From Enterobacter huaxiensis (GTDB lineage: Bacteria; Pseudomonadota; Gammaproteobacteria; Enterobacterales; Enterobacteriaceae): a DNA stretch of 64,000 nt. The position numbers and the translations under genes are program-made. This document shows, one piece after another, positions 52,924 to 61,964 of this stretch; positions within the stretch are counted from its first letter, which is position 1; every line of letters begins with the position of its first letter. The notes under the pieces were generated by a model. It ran no database searches. It was not told where the DNA came from and was given only the letters and a program-made list of their open reading frames with translations. Location of the stretch: contig NZ_CP043342.1 in the NCBI RefSeq assembly GCF_003594935.2, forward strand, positions 4,154,001-4,218,000, in the 5' to 3' direction.

Positions 52924-52974
52924 CGCTCCGGACGAAGCCGGAGCGAAGGTATATATTTCTGTACCAGAAATATA
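52924..52974 (-). terminator. Two palindromes downstream of the DUF2171 gene
   Basis: CGCTCCGG/CCGGAGCG (52924-52945) and a perfect 10-base pair TATATTTCTG/CAGAAATATA (52952-52974) lie directly after the stop at 52976. The G+C-rich stem suits a terminator; the AT-rich palindrome could instead be an operator for the AraC gene. Confidence 0.5.
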
Positions 52975-52975
52975 T

Positions 52976-53209
52976 TTATGCTTCCTGCCACTCAGCAAAA
53001 ACCTCTTTATGGTTTTTGGTCAGGACAACTTTATTATCCTCGACCTTATCGACCCAGCCGAGAGGAATAAAGTGGTGCTTCCCGCCCGATTCTGGATCGC
53101 TTTTCGCAAGCTTGATACGCTCGCCGTCCAGATGGTCCACAACCCCTACGTGCGTTCCGCAGCTGGCGACAACCTGAGTGTGATCCTTAATTTCGCTCTT
53201 ATCTACCAT
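52976..53209 (-). CDS. DUF2171-type small protein
   Basis: A 77-residue acidic protein (MVDKSEIKDHTQVVASCGTHVGVVDHLDGERIKLAK..., HHFIPLGWVDKV...) that resembles the DUF2171/PRC-barrel-like group of stress-associated proteins. ATG 53209 has AGGAG eight bases upstream; longer versions lack a site. Function is unknown. Confidence 0.75.
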   Translation of the reverse strand: MVDKSEIKDHTQVVASCGTHVGVVDHLDGERIKLAKSDPESGGKHHFIPLGWVDKVEDNKVVLTKNHKEVFAEWQEA

Positions 53210-53428
53210 AATCATTCTCCTGTTTCGGTTATTGGCCTGTTGCACGACATTAACTGTAGCGCATAAATTTAGGCTTAAAGCGCTTATTAGCATTTTGAAA
53301 CATCATTGACAGATACGGATATTATGTCTATCTAGCGCGGGAGTTGAAAAATAAGAATTAGATGAATTATTACCGGCTGGTTATTTCTCTTTCATAATTA
53401 AATTATCGCAACCAACGAGGAGGTATTT

Positions 53429-53614
53429 ATGACGATTCACAATAATCGGACAGAAATTTCACTGGCTCTTGGTGAAGCGGTTTTAGACATCGTGCAAAAA
53501 GGCCACGAGGTATCGCGAGAAAATCTCGCCCAGGCGATGAAAATCAAAGCGGAGAAAGAGCGCGACGATGAGCGGCTTCTGAACTACTGGAAGGCCTGCA
53601 ATATGCTGGTCTGA
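53429..53614 (+). CDS. Small helical protein, possibly YmgB/AriR-like
   Basis: A 61-residue protein with a perfect AGGAGG site. The pattern LGEAVLDIVQKGHEVSRENLAQAM resembles the core of the YcgZ/YmgA/AriR regulators of biofilm and acid resistance. The rest is charged helix. The assignment is tentative. It ends just before a strong hairpin shared with convergent roxA. Confidence 0.6.
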   Translation: MTIHNNRTEISLALGEAVLDIVQKGHEVSRENLAQAMKIKAEKERDDERLLNYWKACNMLV

Positions 53615-53617
53615 ACG

Positions 53618-53648
53618 CGGCGGCGTTTAGTCTGGCTAAACGCCGCCG
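53618..53648. terminator. Hairpin between the small gene and roxA
   Basis: A perfect 13-base stem (CGGCGGCGTTTAG and its complement) with a five-base loop separates convergent genes; probably a bidirectional terminator. Confidence 0.7.
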
Positions 53649-53652
53649 ACTG

Positions 53653-54774
53653 TTACTCGTCGAAGAACCAGTAGCCCTGGTTTATCAATCCGGTTAGCTC
53701 TTCAATATAAGCCGGGTTATTCAGCGCCTCGCCCAGCTCAGCCTGGCCCAGTTGGGTGTAGCGGCACAGCGCATCCGCCGCGTTAGCATCCACGGTTTCC
53801 AGCTGTTCGCTGTTGATGAAGAAGCTGCCGTTGATGTTCAGCACGCGCAGCCCGCTGAGACGGGAAAGCGTTTCGCCCCCCTGCAGCGCGTCCAGCACCT
53901 CTTCAGGCGCGTACGGCGGCTCGGCGGTGGCGATATCCAGCTCATGGCGCGGCGTAGAGACGAAGCTTCCAAACCATTTCGTGAAATCCTCTGGCTTGGC
54001 GATCATGTCGATCATCATCTGACGGATGCGATCGAGCTCGTACTGCTCGACGCGGCCAGGATGTTCACGGCAGGTCAGGTCCGGATCGCTGTAGTGCTCG
54101 CCGCCCAGATCGTTTTCCAGGGCGTAGTCGGCGAAGCTGCTGATCAGGTCGCGACCGTTCGGCCCGCGGAAGCCCACGGAGTAGTTCAGCGCGGTTTCAT
54201 GGGTAAAGCCGTCGTGCGGGAATCCTGGCGGAATATAGAGGATATCGCCCGGGGCCAGATCTTCGTCGATGATAGGTTCAAACGGATCAACGTGCAGCAG
54301 GGCCGGATGCGGGCAGAACTGGCGCATCGGCAGCTTGTCACCCACGCGCCAGCGGCGGCTTCCCATCCCCTGAATGATAAACACGTCGTACTGGTCGATA
54401 TGCGGGCCCACGCCGCCGCCGGGGACGGAGAAGGAGATCATCAGATCGTCCAGACGCCAGTCCGGCAGGACGCGGAACGGACGCACCAGCTCAGCCGCCG
54501 GCATATGCCAGTGGTTTACCGCCTGCGCCAGCAGCGACCAGCCGGTTTCTCCCAGATTGTCGAAGTGCTCAAACGGACCATTGCTGGCCTGCCATTTTCC
54601 GTTGGTCTGGCTCACCAGACGGCTGTCGACTTCCGGCTCCATTGCCAGACCCGCCAGCTCGTCCGGGGTAATCGGATCGACAAAATTCGGGAAGGCATTT
54701 TTCAGCACAACGGGTTTTTTTTGCCAGTATTTTTCGAGAAATTCCGGCCAGTTCAGGTTCAGTTGATACGCCAT
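53653..54774 (-). CDS. roxA: RoxA (YcfD), ribosomal protein uL16 arginine 3-hydroxylase
   Basis: A 373-residue JmjC-type cupin dioxygenase, the exact length of E. coli YcfD. The iron ligands His125, Asp127 (PHIDQYD) and His187 (PPGFPHD) are in place. It uses 2-oxoglutarate, O2 and Fe(II) to hydroxylate Arg81 of uL16. The start is ATG 54774 (MAYQLNLNWPEF); three upstream in-frame codons are not supported. In E. coli the gene sits in another region, so the location differs. Confidence 0.93.
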   Translation of the reverse strand: MAYQLNLNWPEFLEKYWQKKPVVLKNAFPNFVDPITPDELAGLAMEPEVDSRLVSQTNGKWQASNGPFEHFDNLGETGWSLLAQAVNHWHMPAAELVRPFRVLPDWRLDDLMISFSVPGGGVGPHIDQYDVFIIQGMGSRRWRVGDKLPMRQFCPHPALLHVDPFEPIIDEDLAPGDILYIPPGFPHDGFTHETALNYSVGFRGPNGRDLISSFADYALENDLGGEHYSDPDLTCREHPGRVEQYELDRIRQMMIDMIAKPEDFTKWFGSFVSTPRHELDIATAEPPYAPEEVLDALQGGETLSRLSGLRVLNINGSFFINSEQLETVDANAADALCRYTQLGQAELGEALNNPAYIEELTGLINQGYWFFDE

Positions 54775-54856
54775 GGGTAGCACCAGTGAGAGGAGAGACA
54801 GGCGCGATTATAGAAGAGACGGTACGGAGGGAACTTGTCATGGGTCAATAGAGCGC

Positions 54857-54890
54857 GTGTAGGTCGGGTAAGGCGAAACCGCCCCCCGAC
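54857..54890. repeat. REP-like element
   Basis: A single degenerate unit (GTAGGTCGGGTAAGGCG... CCCCCCGAC) between roxA and the clpP-like gene. Confidence 0.6.
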
Positions 54891-54910
54891 ACAAACACGG
54901 CGCGTAAAAC

Positions 54911-55516
54911 TCAGTCCAGCTTCAGCTCGTCATAGTGGGTAATCAGCTTGCCCACGATGCCGTAGTCCAGCGCTTCTGCCGGAGACATCCAGAAGTTGCG
55001 ATCGGTGTCTTTTTTCACTTTTTCCAGCGGCTGGCCGGTAGCGTCAGCAATCAGCTTGTTCACGCGATCCAGCATGCGGATGATCTCACGCGCTTCGATT
55101 TCGATATCCGTCGCCTGACCGCGCACGCCGCCCAGCGGCTGGTGGATCATAAAGCGGGTATTCGGCAGGGAGTAGCGGTGCTCTTTTTTCGCCGCCAGGA
55201 AAATGGTGATCCCGGCGCTGGCCACCCAGCCGGTGCCGATCACGTGCACTTCCGGGCGAATAAACTTGATGAAGTCGTGGATGGTGTCACCCGCTTCCAC
55301 GTGGCCGCCCTGGCTGTTGATGTAGAGCTTGATCGGATCGTTGCTCACGCTCTGCAGCAGGATCATCTGGGTGATAACCTTCTGCGCCAGCTCCTGGTTG
55401 ATCTCACCGGAGATCACAATCGAACGGGACTCCAGCAGTTTTTGCTGCAGAGCGCCCGCGCCGGTTGTCCCTTCAGCTTTCTCTTTGTCATCACTGCTTT
55501 TCAGTGTGTAGTGCAT
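54911..55516 (-). CDS. Additional ClpP-family serine protease
   Basis: A 201-residue ClpP paralogue. The catalytic triad is intact by alignment: Ser100 (WVASAG), His125 (MIHQP) and Asp172 (TDRNFW). The N-terminus carries a charged, poorly conserved segment, and the gene is divergent from typical enteric ClpP, whose active-site region reads GQAASMG. No ClpX/ClpA partner is adjacent. It may form its own tetradecamer or mix with housekeeping ClpP. Such second clpP genes occur in Enterobacter and Serratia; the role is unknown. Confidence 0.85.
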   Translation of the reverse strand: MHYTLKSSDDKEKAEGTTGAGALQQKLLESRSIVISGEINQELAQKVITQMILLQSVSNDPIKLYINSQGGHVEAGDTIHDFIKFIRPEVHVIGTGWVASAGITIFLAAKKEHRYSLPNTRFMIHQPLGGVRGQATDIEIEAREIIRMLDRVNKLIADATGQPLEKVKKDTDRNFWMSPAEALDYGIVGKLITHYDELKLD

Positions 55517-55579
55517 TGTTGTTTCCTCAGCATTTAGCGCTCAAAACCAGAGTGTAGCCTGTTTTACCTGTCAAAGTCC

Positions 55580-56350
55580 TCACGCGCGCACAATGCGAAC
55601 ATCCAGTGCGGCAAAGGTATCGATAAGGTCCCTCTCCATAGTCTCATCCACCACCAGCACGTCAACGTCGCGGCTCTTTGCCACCACGTAGCGCGCCACG
55701 CCGGGGAGCTTCTCCGGGGTCAGTGCGACAATGGTCTCGCTACTCTGGGCAATGACCGCTTTTTTGAACTCGCAGTCGGCATAATCAAAGCCGGTCAGCC
55801 CCGTCTCAGGATCCATCGCGCAGCCGCCGATAAACGCCTGATCGAAGATAATCCCCTGGATCTGGCTCACCGCCGTCGCGCCAGTCGCCCCGCCGGATGC
55901 CCGCTGGATCTGTCCGCCGATCATAATCACCTCGCACAGCGGATGGTGCAACAGCGCCGCCGCAATGACCGGCGAATTGGTCACCACCGTGATGCTTAAA
56001 TCCGCAGGCAACGCTTTCGCCAGCGCCAGATTCGTCGTGCCGGTATCGATAAAAATGCAGCCGCCAGCGCTAACGAGCGTTGCCGCTTTCTGCGCGATTG
56101 TGTCTTTTGTTGCACTGTTCGTCCGCTCGCGGCTGACAAAGCTTCCCGCTTCCGGCAGCTGAAGCACCGCCCCGCCGTAGACCTTTTTACAGATGCCCTC
56201 TTTGCTCAGCTCATGTAAATCACGGCGTATGGTGTGCTCTGAAACCCCCATCTGGATCGCCAGCTCTGCGCAAACCACTCTTCCACTTTCGGTCAGGATC
56301 TGACGGATCCGAGCTTGTCGTTGATCCGGAAAAGCAGCATAATCGAGCAT
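55580..56350 (-). CDS. DeoR-family regulator
   Basis: A 256-residue DeoR protein. The N-terminal winged helix (RIRQILTESGRVVCAELAIQMGVSEHTIRRDLHELSKEGI, about 14-53) is followed by the sugar-phosphate-isomerase-like sensor domain (FIDTGTTNLALAKAL, GGCAMDPETGLTGFD). The ligand is probably a phosphorylated sugar. The start is ATG 56350. It is divergent from a VOC-family gene that starts 83 bases away and may be its target. Confidence 0.86.
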   Translation of the reverse strand: MLDYAAFPDQRQARIRQILTESGRVVCAELAIQMGVSEHTIRRDLHELSKEGICKKVYGGAVLQLPEAGSFVSRERTNSATKDTIAQKAATLVSAGGCIFIDTGTTNLALAKALPADLSITVVTNSPVIAAALLHHPLCEVIMIGGQIQRASGGATGATAVSQIQGIIFDQAFIGGCAMDPETGLTGFDYADCEFKKAVIAQSSETIVALTPEKLPGVARYVVAKSRDVDVLVVDETMERDLIDTFAALDVRIVRA

Positions 56351-56432
56351 GAAGAATCCTTTAAATAAACCTAATCGCGTATCAGTACGCATAATGTTGC
56401 ACAACCAAGCAGGACAAACAACGAGGGTTATG

Positions 56433-56828
56433 ATGAATATTGCACACGTCGCGCTTTGGACGCGCAGCCTGGACGCCCAGGTCAGGTTCTGGGAAACGAT
56501 TTTTGGCGGGCGGAGCAACGAGCGCTACCTCAGTAAAAACCGCCAGGGATTTGCCTCGCATTTCATTACGCTGGACAACGGGCCGACCATTGAGCTGATG
56601 ACCGTCCCCGACCTGCCCGACGCTCCCGCTTACCCAGAGTTTATCGGCTGGGCGCATATCGCCATTGATGTTGGCAGTAAAGCAAAGGTAGACAGCATGG
56701 CGGAGCAGGCACGCTCGGGCGGTACGTTGCTCAGCGCCCCGCGCATGACGGGAGACGGGTTTTATGAAGCCGTGATTGCCGATCCGGACGGAAACCGGAT
56801 CGAGCTTGTGGGTGAGTCTACCGGTTAA
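56433..56828 (+). CDS. VOC-superfamily (glyoxalase-like) protein
   Basis: A 131-residue vicinal-oxygen-chelate protein: MNIAHVALWTRSLDAQVRFWETIFGG..., WAHIAIDVG..., ADPDGNRIELVGE. Metal-ligand-type residues are His5, His75 and Glu126 by pattern. Two adjacent ATGs (56430, 56433) follow GAGGG; the second gives better spacing. Divergent from deoR. Substrate unknown. Confidence 0.78.
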   Translation: MNIAHVALWTRSLDAQVRFWETIFGGRSNERYLSKNRQGFASHFITLDNGPTIELMTVPDLPDAPAYPEFIGWAHIAIDVGSKAKVDSMAEQARSGGTLLSAPRMTGDGFYEAVIADPDGNRIELVGESTG

Positions 56829-56953
56829 GCGTTCGTCACCGTTCTGTGCGGCGCAGGAAGGGAACCGCCCTCAATATTTATCACACATTTTGGGGGCTGG
56901 AAATTAAGGCTTATCACGTCTTATGATGCCCCTTTACAAAAGGGGGCGTCAGG

Positions 56954-58201
56954 ATGAAGGCCGATTTTTTAAAAATCATTAACCGTAAATTTTTCATTGC
57001 CATTATAACCTCGTCCACCTTCGTGACAGGGTGTACCTTTAGCGTTATATGGTTCTATCTCGCTAACATTGACCGGCTGGATATTCTTTATGATGCGCTG
57101 AGCGTGACGAGCGCCATCGGCATCATATTTGGTTTCACTCTGCTTTCCCTGTTCGGCTTCAGTATCGTTATATTTATTTCGTCTTTCTTACTGTATTTAA
57201 TCTACTTATCGAATGAACAATCGCTTAAGCATTATGAAGGCTTACCCTCACGTCTCGCAAATGTGAGTCTGGTAAACAGCATCATGATTTGCATCGTGTT
57301 TATCTCCAGCATGAGCCTTTATTATTTTCGCAACTGGAATGGACTTGCCGTTACAGTAACGGCGATCGGTTTGCTTCTGTTGACGACCTGGAGTATGTCG
57401 AGATGGCAGATTTTCACCCGTGCGTATGTTGAAATTGATAATACGCTGGAAAAGAAGTACCTCAAAACATGGCCGATTAAGTTCGGCTTACCTGCTTTAT
57501 TGCTCATTCCTGCGTGTGTTCAGGTCCTCCCGCTTCTGTTCGTGACCAGCCAGCTTGATTTTAACAGTGAAACGAGCATGCTCGCACAGTTAGCCATTTT
57601 TACCGGGCTGTCGGTGGTCCTGGCCGTGGTCGGCATTTTCCCGGGGATGATCCTCGTGAGTGAACAGAAAAACATCATCCAGATGATAACGACAATAGTG
57701 ATCGTCATTCCGGCCCTGGTGTTCCTGATGACGATTTTCTTTAGACCCACGCCGAACTTGCTTATCAACATGACCCTCAATCTTTCTGGTATCAGTGACT
57801 GGCGGACTCACCAGTATTACATCGAGACGCAGACGCATCCCCACGCCATGTTTGACGGAGCAACGTGGAACACCCGTTACTATAAAGAAATCCCGTCACG
57901 ATTTTTTATCACTGGGGTAAATATCTTTGCTCTGGGTAATATACAGCTCATATGCCCTGGCCAGATTAACGCCGCGAGAGCGGCAAGCCTGAAAACAACG
58001 GCGGATGATTTCGAAGCATACGATCTCCGCAGTAAAGCGCTGAAGCGCGCAGCCATGAAATGTATTCCATTCAAAAAAGAGCAGATCCACCAATGGGATT
58101 CACCGATTTCCGACCCTGTATTTTATCAAAAAGTGAAATCGACAGGCAGTAACGGCATTCTGGATCTCCTGAAGGAGATTAAACCGCCGCACGCATCGTA
58201 A
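56954..58201 (+). CDS. Unrecognised polytopic membrane protein
   Basis: A 415-residue protein not recognised. It has about eight membrane helices in residues 15-280 (for example FGFSIVIFISSFLLYLIYL, LSVVLAVVGIFPGMIL, IVIVIPALVFLMTIFF) and a C-terminal soluble domain of about 130 residues with two cysteines. A+T-rich compared with neighbours. A small hairpin (56928-56947) stands just upstream of its ribosome binding site. It shares no obvious operon partner and ends beside a strong hairpin. Confidence 0.7.
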   Translation: MKADFLKIINRKFFIAIITSSTFVTGCTFSVIWFYLANIDRLDILYDALSVTSAIGIIFGFTLLSLFGFSIVIFISSFLLYLIYLSNEQSLKHYEGLPSRLANVSLVNSIMICIVFISSMSLYYFRNWNGLAVTVTAIGLLLLTTWSMSRWQIFTRAYVEIDNTLEKKYLKTWPIKFGLPALLLIPACVQVLPLLFVTSQLDFNSETSMLAQLAIFTGLSVVLAVVGIFPGMILVSEQKNIIQMITTIVIVIPALVFLMTIFFRPTPNLLINMTLNLSGISDWRTHQYYIETQTHPHAMFDGATWNTRYYKEIPSRFFITGVNIFALGNIQLICPGQINAARAASLKTTADDFEAYDLRSKALKRAAMKCIPFKKEQIHQWDSPISDPVFYQKVKSTGSNGILDLLKEIKPPHAS

Positions 58202-58210
58202 TGTCAGAGG

Positions 58211-58237
58211 CCAGACACCTGCCCGGCAGGTGTCTGG
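58211..58237. terminator. Hairpin between convergent genes
   Basis: CCAGACACCTGCC pairs with its complement across a single-base centre. It lacks a T-run but separates convergent genes; probably a bidirectional terminator. Confidence 0.6.
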
Positions 58238-58242
58238 CAGCG

Positions 58243-59637
58243 CTAATTTACCGGCACAGGACGAACGCTACGCTCTTCGCTATCCCGCGCCCCTTCCCTA
58301 CTCAACCTGCGCTCCGCCAGCAGCCGACAAATCTCCGCATGCTTCTCCTCGGTAAAGGTAAAGCGCGACATAAAGCCCATGCGGATCAGCGACCCAATCG
58401 CCGGCAGCAGGCAAATCCCGAAAAACAGCCCCGCCAGCACGCCTTCGCTCTGGCTCTGCGCCTGCGGCACGTAGCCGATCGTCGTCAGGAACACGCCGAT
58501 TAGCCCGCCGCCTACCGCCACCGACATCTTGCCGGTAAAGGTCTGCCCGGAGAAGGTGATCGCCGCGCAGCGCTTGTGGGTGTGGTACTCCGCGTACTCG
58601 ATGGTGTCGGCAATCATCGACGAGGTAAGGATGTTGGTCATCATCACGAACAGCGTGCTCAGGCCGAGCAGAATGAACAGCATCGTCACCTGCTGATACC
58701 CGACAAACCACATCACCACGCGCACCGCCACGTCCAGCCCGCAGAGGATCATAAACAGCTTCCGCTTCTGCATCCGGCGCGTCAGCATCGGGGCGACCAG
58801 GCACAGCACCGCCGCTACGATCCCCATCACGCCAATCGCCATCTGCAGGCTGCCGTCACCCATGTTGTAGATAAAGAAGTAGATATAAATTCCGTTGGCG
58901 ACGTTGTGAAACACGCAGAAGAAGAACGACAGCAGGACGATAAACAGCGGCTTGTTCTGGCGCAGGTTGTGGAAGGTGTCGCGCATCGTCACCTTCTCAG
59001 GGCTCGGCGGCACGCGCTCTTTGATCTGCATAAAGCCGTTGAGCATCAGCGGCAGGCCCACCAGCATCATCACCAGCGCCGCCATAAAGTAGCCTTTGTC
59101 ATTGCTGTGCTGGGCAAAAAACGCCGCCAGCTTCGGGAAGAAGATGTTGGCGCAGGCAATCCCGGCGTTCACACCGAGCATCGCCGCCGTCACCGCGCGG
59201 GTGCGCTGGCCGGAGTCGTTGGTCATCACCGACGACATCGACCAGAACGGGATATCGGAAATGGCGTACAGCGTTCCCCACAGGATGTACGTCACCCCGG
59301 CGTAGAGGATTTTGGTGGTCATGTCCGCTTCGATTTTATAAAACGCCAGCAGGGTAACGCCGGTGATCAGCAGCGGGGCAATCAGTAAAAAGTGGCGAAA
59401 CTTGCCGAACCGGCTGTTAATGGTGTCCATAATGCTGGCAAACAGCGGGTCGTGAACCGCGTCCCACGCGCGGGCAATCAGGAAGATGGTGCTCGCTGCC
59501 AGCGCCGAGATCCCCAGCACGTCGGTGTAAAAATAGTTAATAAACGAACCCACTAAACCAAAGCTAAAACACTGACCTAAACCATAGCCAAAATAAGACC
59601 ACAACTCGCGAGACGGTATTTTCATTGTCATTGCCAT
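58243..59637 (-). CDS. GPH-family sugar:cation symporter
   Basis: A 464-residue transporter with about 12 membrane segments of the MelB/YicJ (GPH) family (RELWSYFGYGLGQCFSFGLVGSFINYFYTDVLG, ARAWDAVHDPLFASIMD). It imports glycosides with Na+ or H+. It follows the glycosidase gene by 45 bases on the same strand, so the pair is an import-and-hydrolyse operon. The start at 59637 has AGG upstream; internal ATGs at 59631 and 59625 are alternatives. Confidence 0.85.
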   Translation of the reverse strand: MAMTMKIPSRELWSYFGYGLGQCFSFGLVGSFINYFYTDVLGISALAASTIFLIARAWDAVHDPLFASIMDTINSRFGKFRHFLLIAPLLITGVTLLAFYKIEADMTTKILYAGVTYILWGTLYAISDIPFWSMSSVMTNDSGQRTRAVTAAMLGVNAGIACANIFFPKLAAFFAQHSNDKGYFMAALVMMLVGLPLMLNGFMQIKERVPPSPEKVTMRDTFHNLRQNKPLFIVLLSFFFCVFHNVANGIYIYFFIYNMGDGSLQMAIGVMGIVAAVLCLVAPMLTRRMQKRKLFMILCGLDVAVRVVMWFVGYQQVTMLFILLGLSTLFVMMTNILTSSMIADTIEYAEYHTHKRCAAITFSGQTFTGKMSVAVGGGLIGVFLTTIGYVPQAQSQSEGVLAGLFFGICLLPAIGSLIRMGFMSRFTFTEEKHAEICRLLAERRLSREGARDSEERSVRPVPVN

Positions 59638-59682
59638 AGTGCGTACCTGGTTGCCCGACGGCTCACCGCCGGGTCGTTATTA

Positions 59683-60771
59683 TTAGCCCTGGACGTTCGG
59701 AGCGATCTTACGAAGCTTCTGCAGCAGCGCGATTTCAGCGCGCGAGAACGGGATGCCGTTCTCCTCGAACACGTCGTGGAACCAGAGGCGGCAGTAGTCC
59801 GTGGACTCCTTCATCACCACCGGCCACGGCAGCCAGGTCTGGGTTTTACCGCGCACCAGCCCCCACTGATACGGCGCGACCTTCGCCATGTACATCAGCG
59901 GCAGCTGCTCTTCGATGGTGCCGCCCACGTGGCGCGCCAGCCATTCGGTGCAGAAGATCGGGCGTCCGAGCGCCTGCAGCTGCTGGATAATCGCCGTCAT
60001 CCGCCCGGTATTGGTGTAGGCGTGATAGCTCACCACGTCCGACAGCGCCAGCGCGGTCTGGTCCAGCGGGTGCTGATAAAACGTCTCGCCCTCCTCTTCA
60101 GCGGGCAGGCGCCACGCGCAGACGGTGAGCGGCTGGGTCGGGTCCTCTTCACGCGCCCAGCGGAACGCCAGCTTCATCAGCTCGTGGGCGCAGGTCTCCA
60201 GCTTCTCGTCGTACAGCACCTCTTCCGTGCCGGTCGCGAAAATGCCGCGGTTGCCAGGCTCGTTGTAGAGATCCCACAGCAGGACGCGCCTGTCCTCGCG
60301 GAACTGGCGGACAACGTCGCGGATATAGCGTTCAATGTCTGCCCAGCAGTCGCGGTCGCACACCTTGTCGCGCCCCGGGCTCGCCGCCGCCTGGCTGTTG
60401 TGCTTGCCGGGCACGGGCGGCTTTTGCGGGCCGAGGTACGGCTCGTCGCCGGAGAAGCCGCAGTCGTCCATCAGGGTCAGCATGGTGCTGAATCCGCGAC
60501 CGTCGGCGATAGTCAGAAACCGATCGATGCGCGCCATCAGCCCGTCGCGGTCATGCTCCCAGACGATAAACGGCAGGTTGATGCGCAGGGTGTTGTAGCC
60601 CGCGTCCGCCGCCCAGGCCAGCTCGCGCTCGATGGTTGCGGCATCGAAGGTCTCTTCCTGCCAGATATCGGTCCAGTTCACCGCCGTCGACGGCAGATAG
60701 TTAAACCCGCACAGCCAGCCTTTTTGCTCATACCACGCCTGCGCCTGCGCCCTGCTCCACTGCTCTTTCAT
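59683..60771 (-). CDS. GH5-like cytoplasmic glycoside hydrolase
   Basis: A 362-residue TIM-barrel glycosidase of the cellulase/mannanase clan. The acid-base Glu171 lies in WDLYNEPGN and the nucleophile Glu276 in FCTEWLAR; RINLPF near the start is typical. No signal peptide is present, so it should act on an imported oligosaccharide. A GAGGA site precedes the ATG. It is first in the operon with the GPH symporter and is divergent from the LacI gene. Confidence 0.82.
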   Translation of the reverse strand: MKEQWSRAQAQAWYEQKGWLCGFNYLPSTAVNWTDIWQEETFDAATIERELAWAADAGYNTLRINLPFIVWEHDRDGLMARIDRFLTIADGRGFSTMLTLMDDCGFSGDEPYLGPQKPPVPGKHNSQAAASPGRDKVCDRDCWADIERYIRDVVRQFREDRRVLLWDLYNEPGNRGIFATGTEEVLYDEKLETCAHELMKLAFRWAREEDPTQPLTVCAWRLPAEEEGETFYQHPLDQTALALSDVVSYHAYTNTGRMTAIIQQLQALGRPIFCTEWLARHVGGTIEEQLPLMYMAKVAPYQWGLVRGKTQTWLPWPVVMKESTDYCRLWFHDVFEENGIPFSRAEIALLQKLRKIAPNVQG

Positions 60772-60956
60772 TCCGCGTCCTCTTACTGATAATGTTTAGC
60801 TAATAAATATTATCCAGGGGATAAATGCGCAAATCACGGCGCGAAGAAAAGCGACGGCCCTCACAAAGATCGCGCTTCGATGAATGAGAAACGTGATCGA
60901 CGGCGCTAAAGCGTGCGGTTAGGGTATGATGCGAATTCGCGAAAGGGAGAGGACGG

Positions 60957-61964
60957 ATGAAGCGAAAAACGAAAGTGACGATGAACGATATTGCGCGTGC
61001 GGCGGGGGTGTCGCAGGCGACGGTATCGCTGGTGCTTAACCAGTCCCGCAACATCAAGCTCAGCGACGACACCCGCCAGCGGGTGATTAACATCGCTACC
61101 GAGCTCGGCTACGACCGCCTCCCCGCCGTTCACGCTCCGCGCAACCAGGAGGAGATCGCCCTGCTGGTCAGCTCCCTGCAGAGCTTCGATCCGTTTATCG
61201 ACGCCATCAGCCAGGCGCGGGAAGCGGCGTGGCGCAACGAGACCCTGCTCACCGTCTATGACTACGGCGACGACGTGGAGCTGGCCCTGAACATCATCCG
61301 CCAGCTGGACAAGCGCAACTGCATCGGGATTATCCTCGCCTCGCCGGTCACGAACGTCGTCGATATGACGGCGTTTCAGGACTGCACCCGCATTCCGCTG
61401 GTGCTGCTCAACCAGCGCGACCCAGGCTCGCCGCTGCTGCCGTCGCTTATCCCGGACGACTACGCCAACGCCTTTCAGGTCACCAGACACCTCATCGCCT
61501 GCGGGGCCACGCGCATTGCCCACATCACCGGCGAGAGCTGGATGGAGGCCACGCGCCAGCGTCTGGCGGGCTACCGGGCGGCGCTGCAGCAGGCCGGACT
61601 CGCGTGCGACGACGGCCTGGTGCGCCAGACCAACTGGCAGTTCAGCGAGTCTTTTACCGCGACAGCTTCGCTGCTGGAACTGGCCGAGCGCCCGGACGCC
61701 ATCTTCTGCGCCAGCGACTGGCTGGCGATTGGCTGCTATCAGGCGCTGGCGGTGAACGGCGTGCGCATTCCGCAGGACATGCTGCTGGCGGGCTATGACG
61801 ACCAGAAGATCTCCGAGCAGCTCACCCCGCCGCTGACCAGTATCCAACTGCCCTACAGCGAGCTGGGACGGCTGGCGGTGGAGTACCTGTGCAATCAGGA
61901 AGATGCCGCCACGCACGTGACGCTGGCGGGCAGGCTGAAGGTGCGCGCCTCAAGCCTCGTCTGA
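60957..61964 (+). CDS. LacI-family repressor of the glycosidase operon
   Basis: A 335-residue LacI/GalR protein. It has the headpiece VTMNDIARAAGVSQATVSLVLNQ (about 7-29), the hinge and a two-lobed sugar-binding domain (HITGESWMEATRQRLAGYRAAL, LLAGYDDQKISEQLTPPLTSIQ). Divergent from the GH5/GPH operon, it is the obvious local regulator. Its 3' end overlaps convergent fosA by 15 bases. Confidence 0.87.
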   Translation: MKRKTKVTMNDIARAAGVSQATVSLVLNQSRNIKLSDDTRQRVINIATELGYDRLPAVHAPRNQEEIALLVSSLQSFDPFIDAISQAREAAWRNETLLTVYDYGDDVELALNIIRQLDKRNCIGIILASPVTNVVDMTAFQDCTRIPLVLLNQRDPGSPLLPSLIPDDYANAFQVTRHLIACGATRIAHITGESWMEATRQRLAGYRAALQQAGLACDDGLVRQTNWQFSESFTATASLLELAERPDAIFCASDWLAIGCYQALAVNGVRIPQDMLLAGYDDQKISEQLTPPLTSIQLPYSELGRLAVEYLCNQEDAATHVTLAGRLKVRASSLV

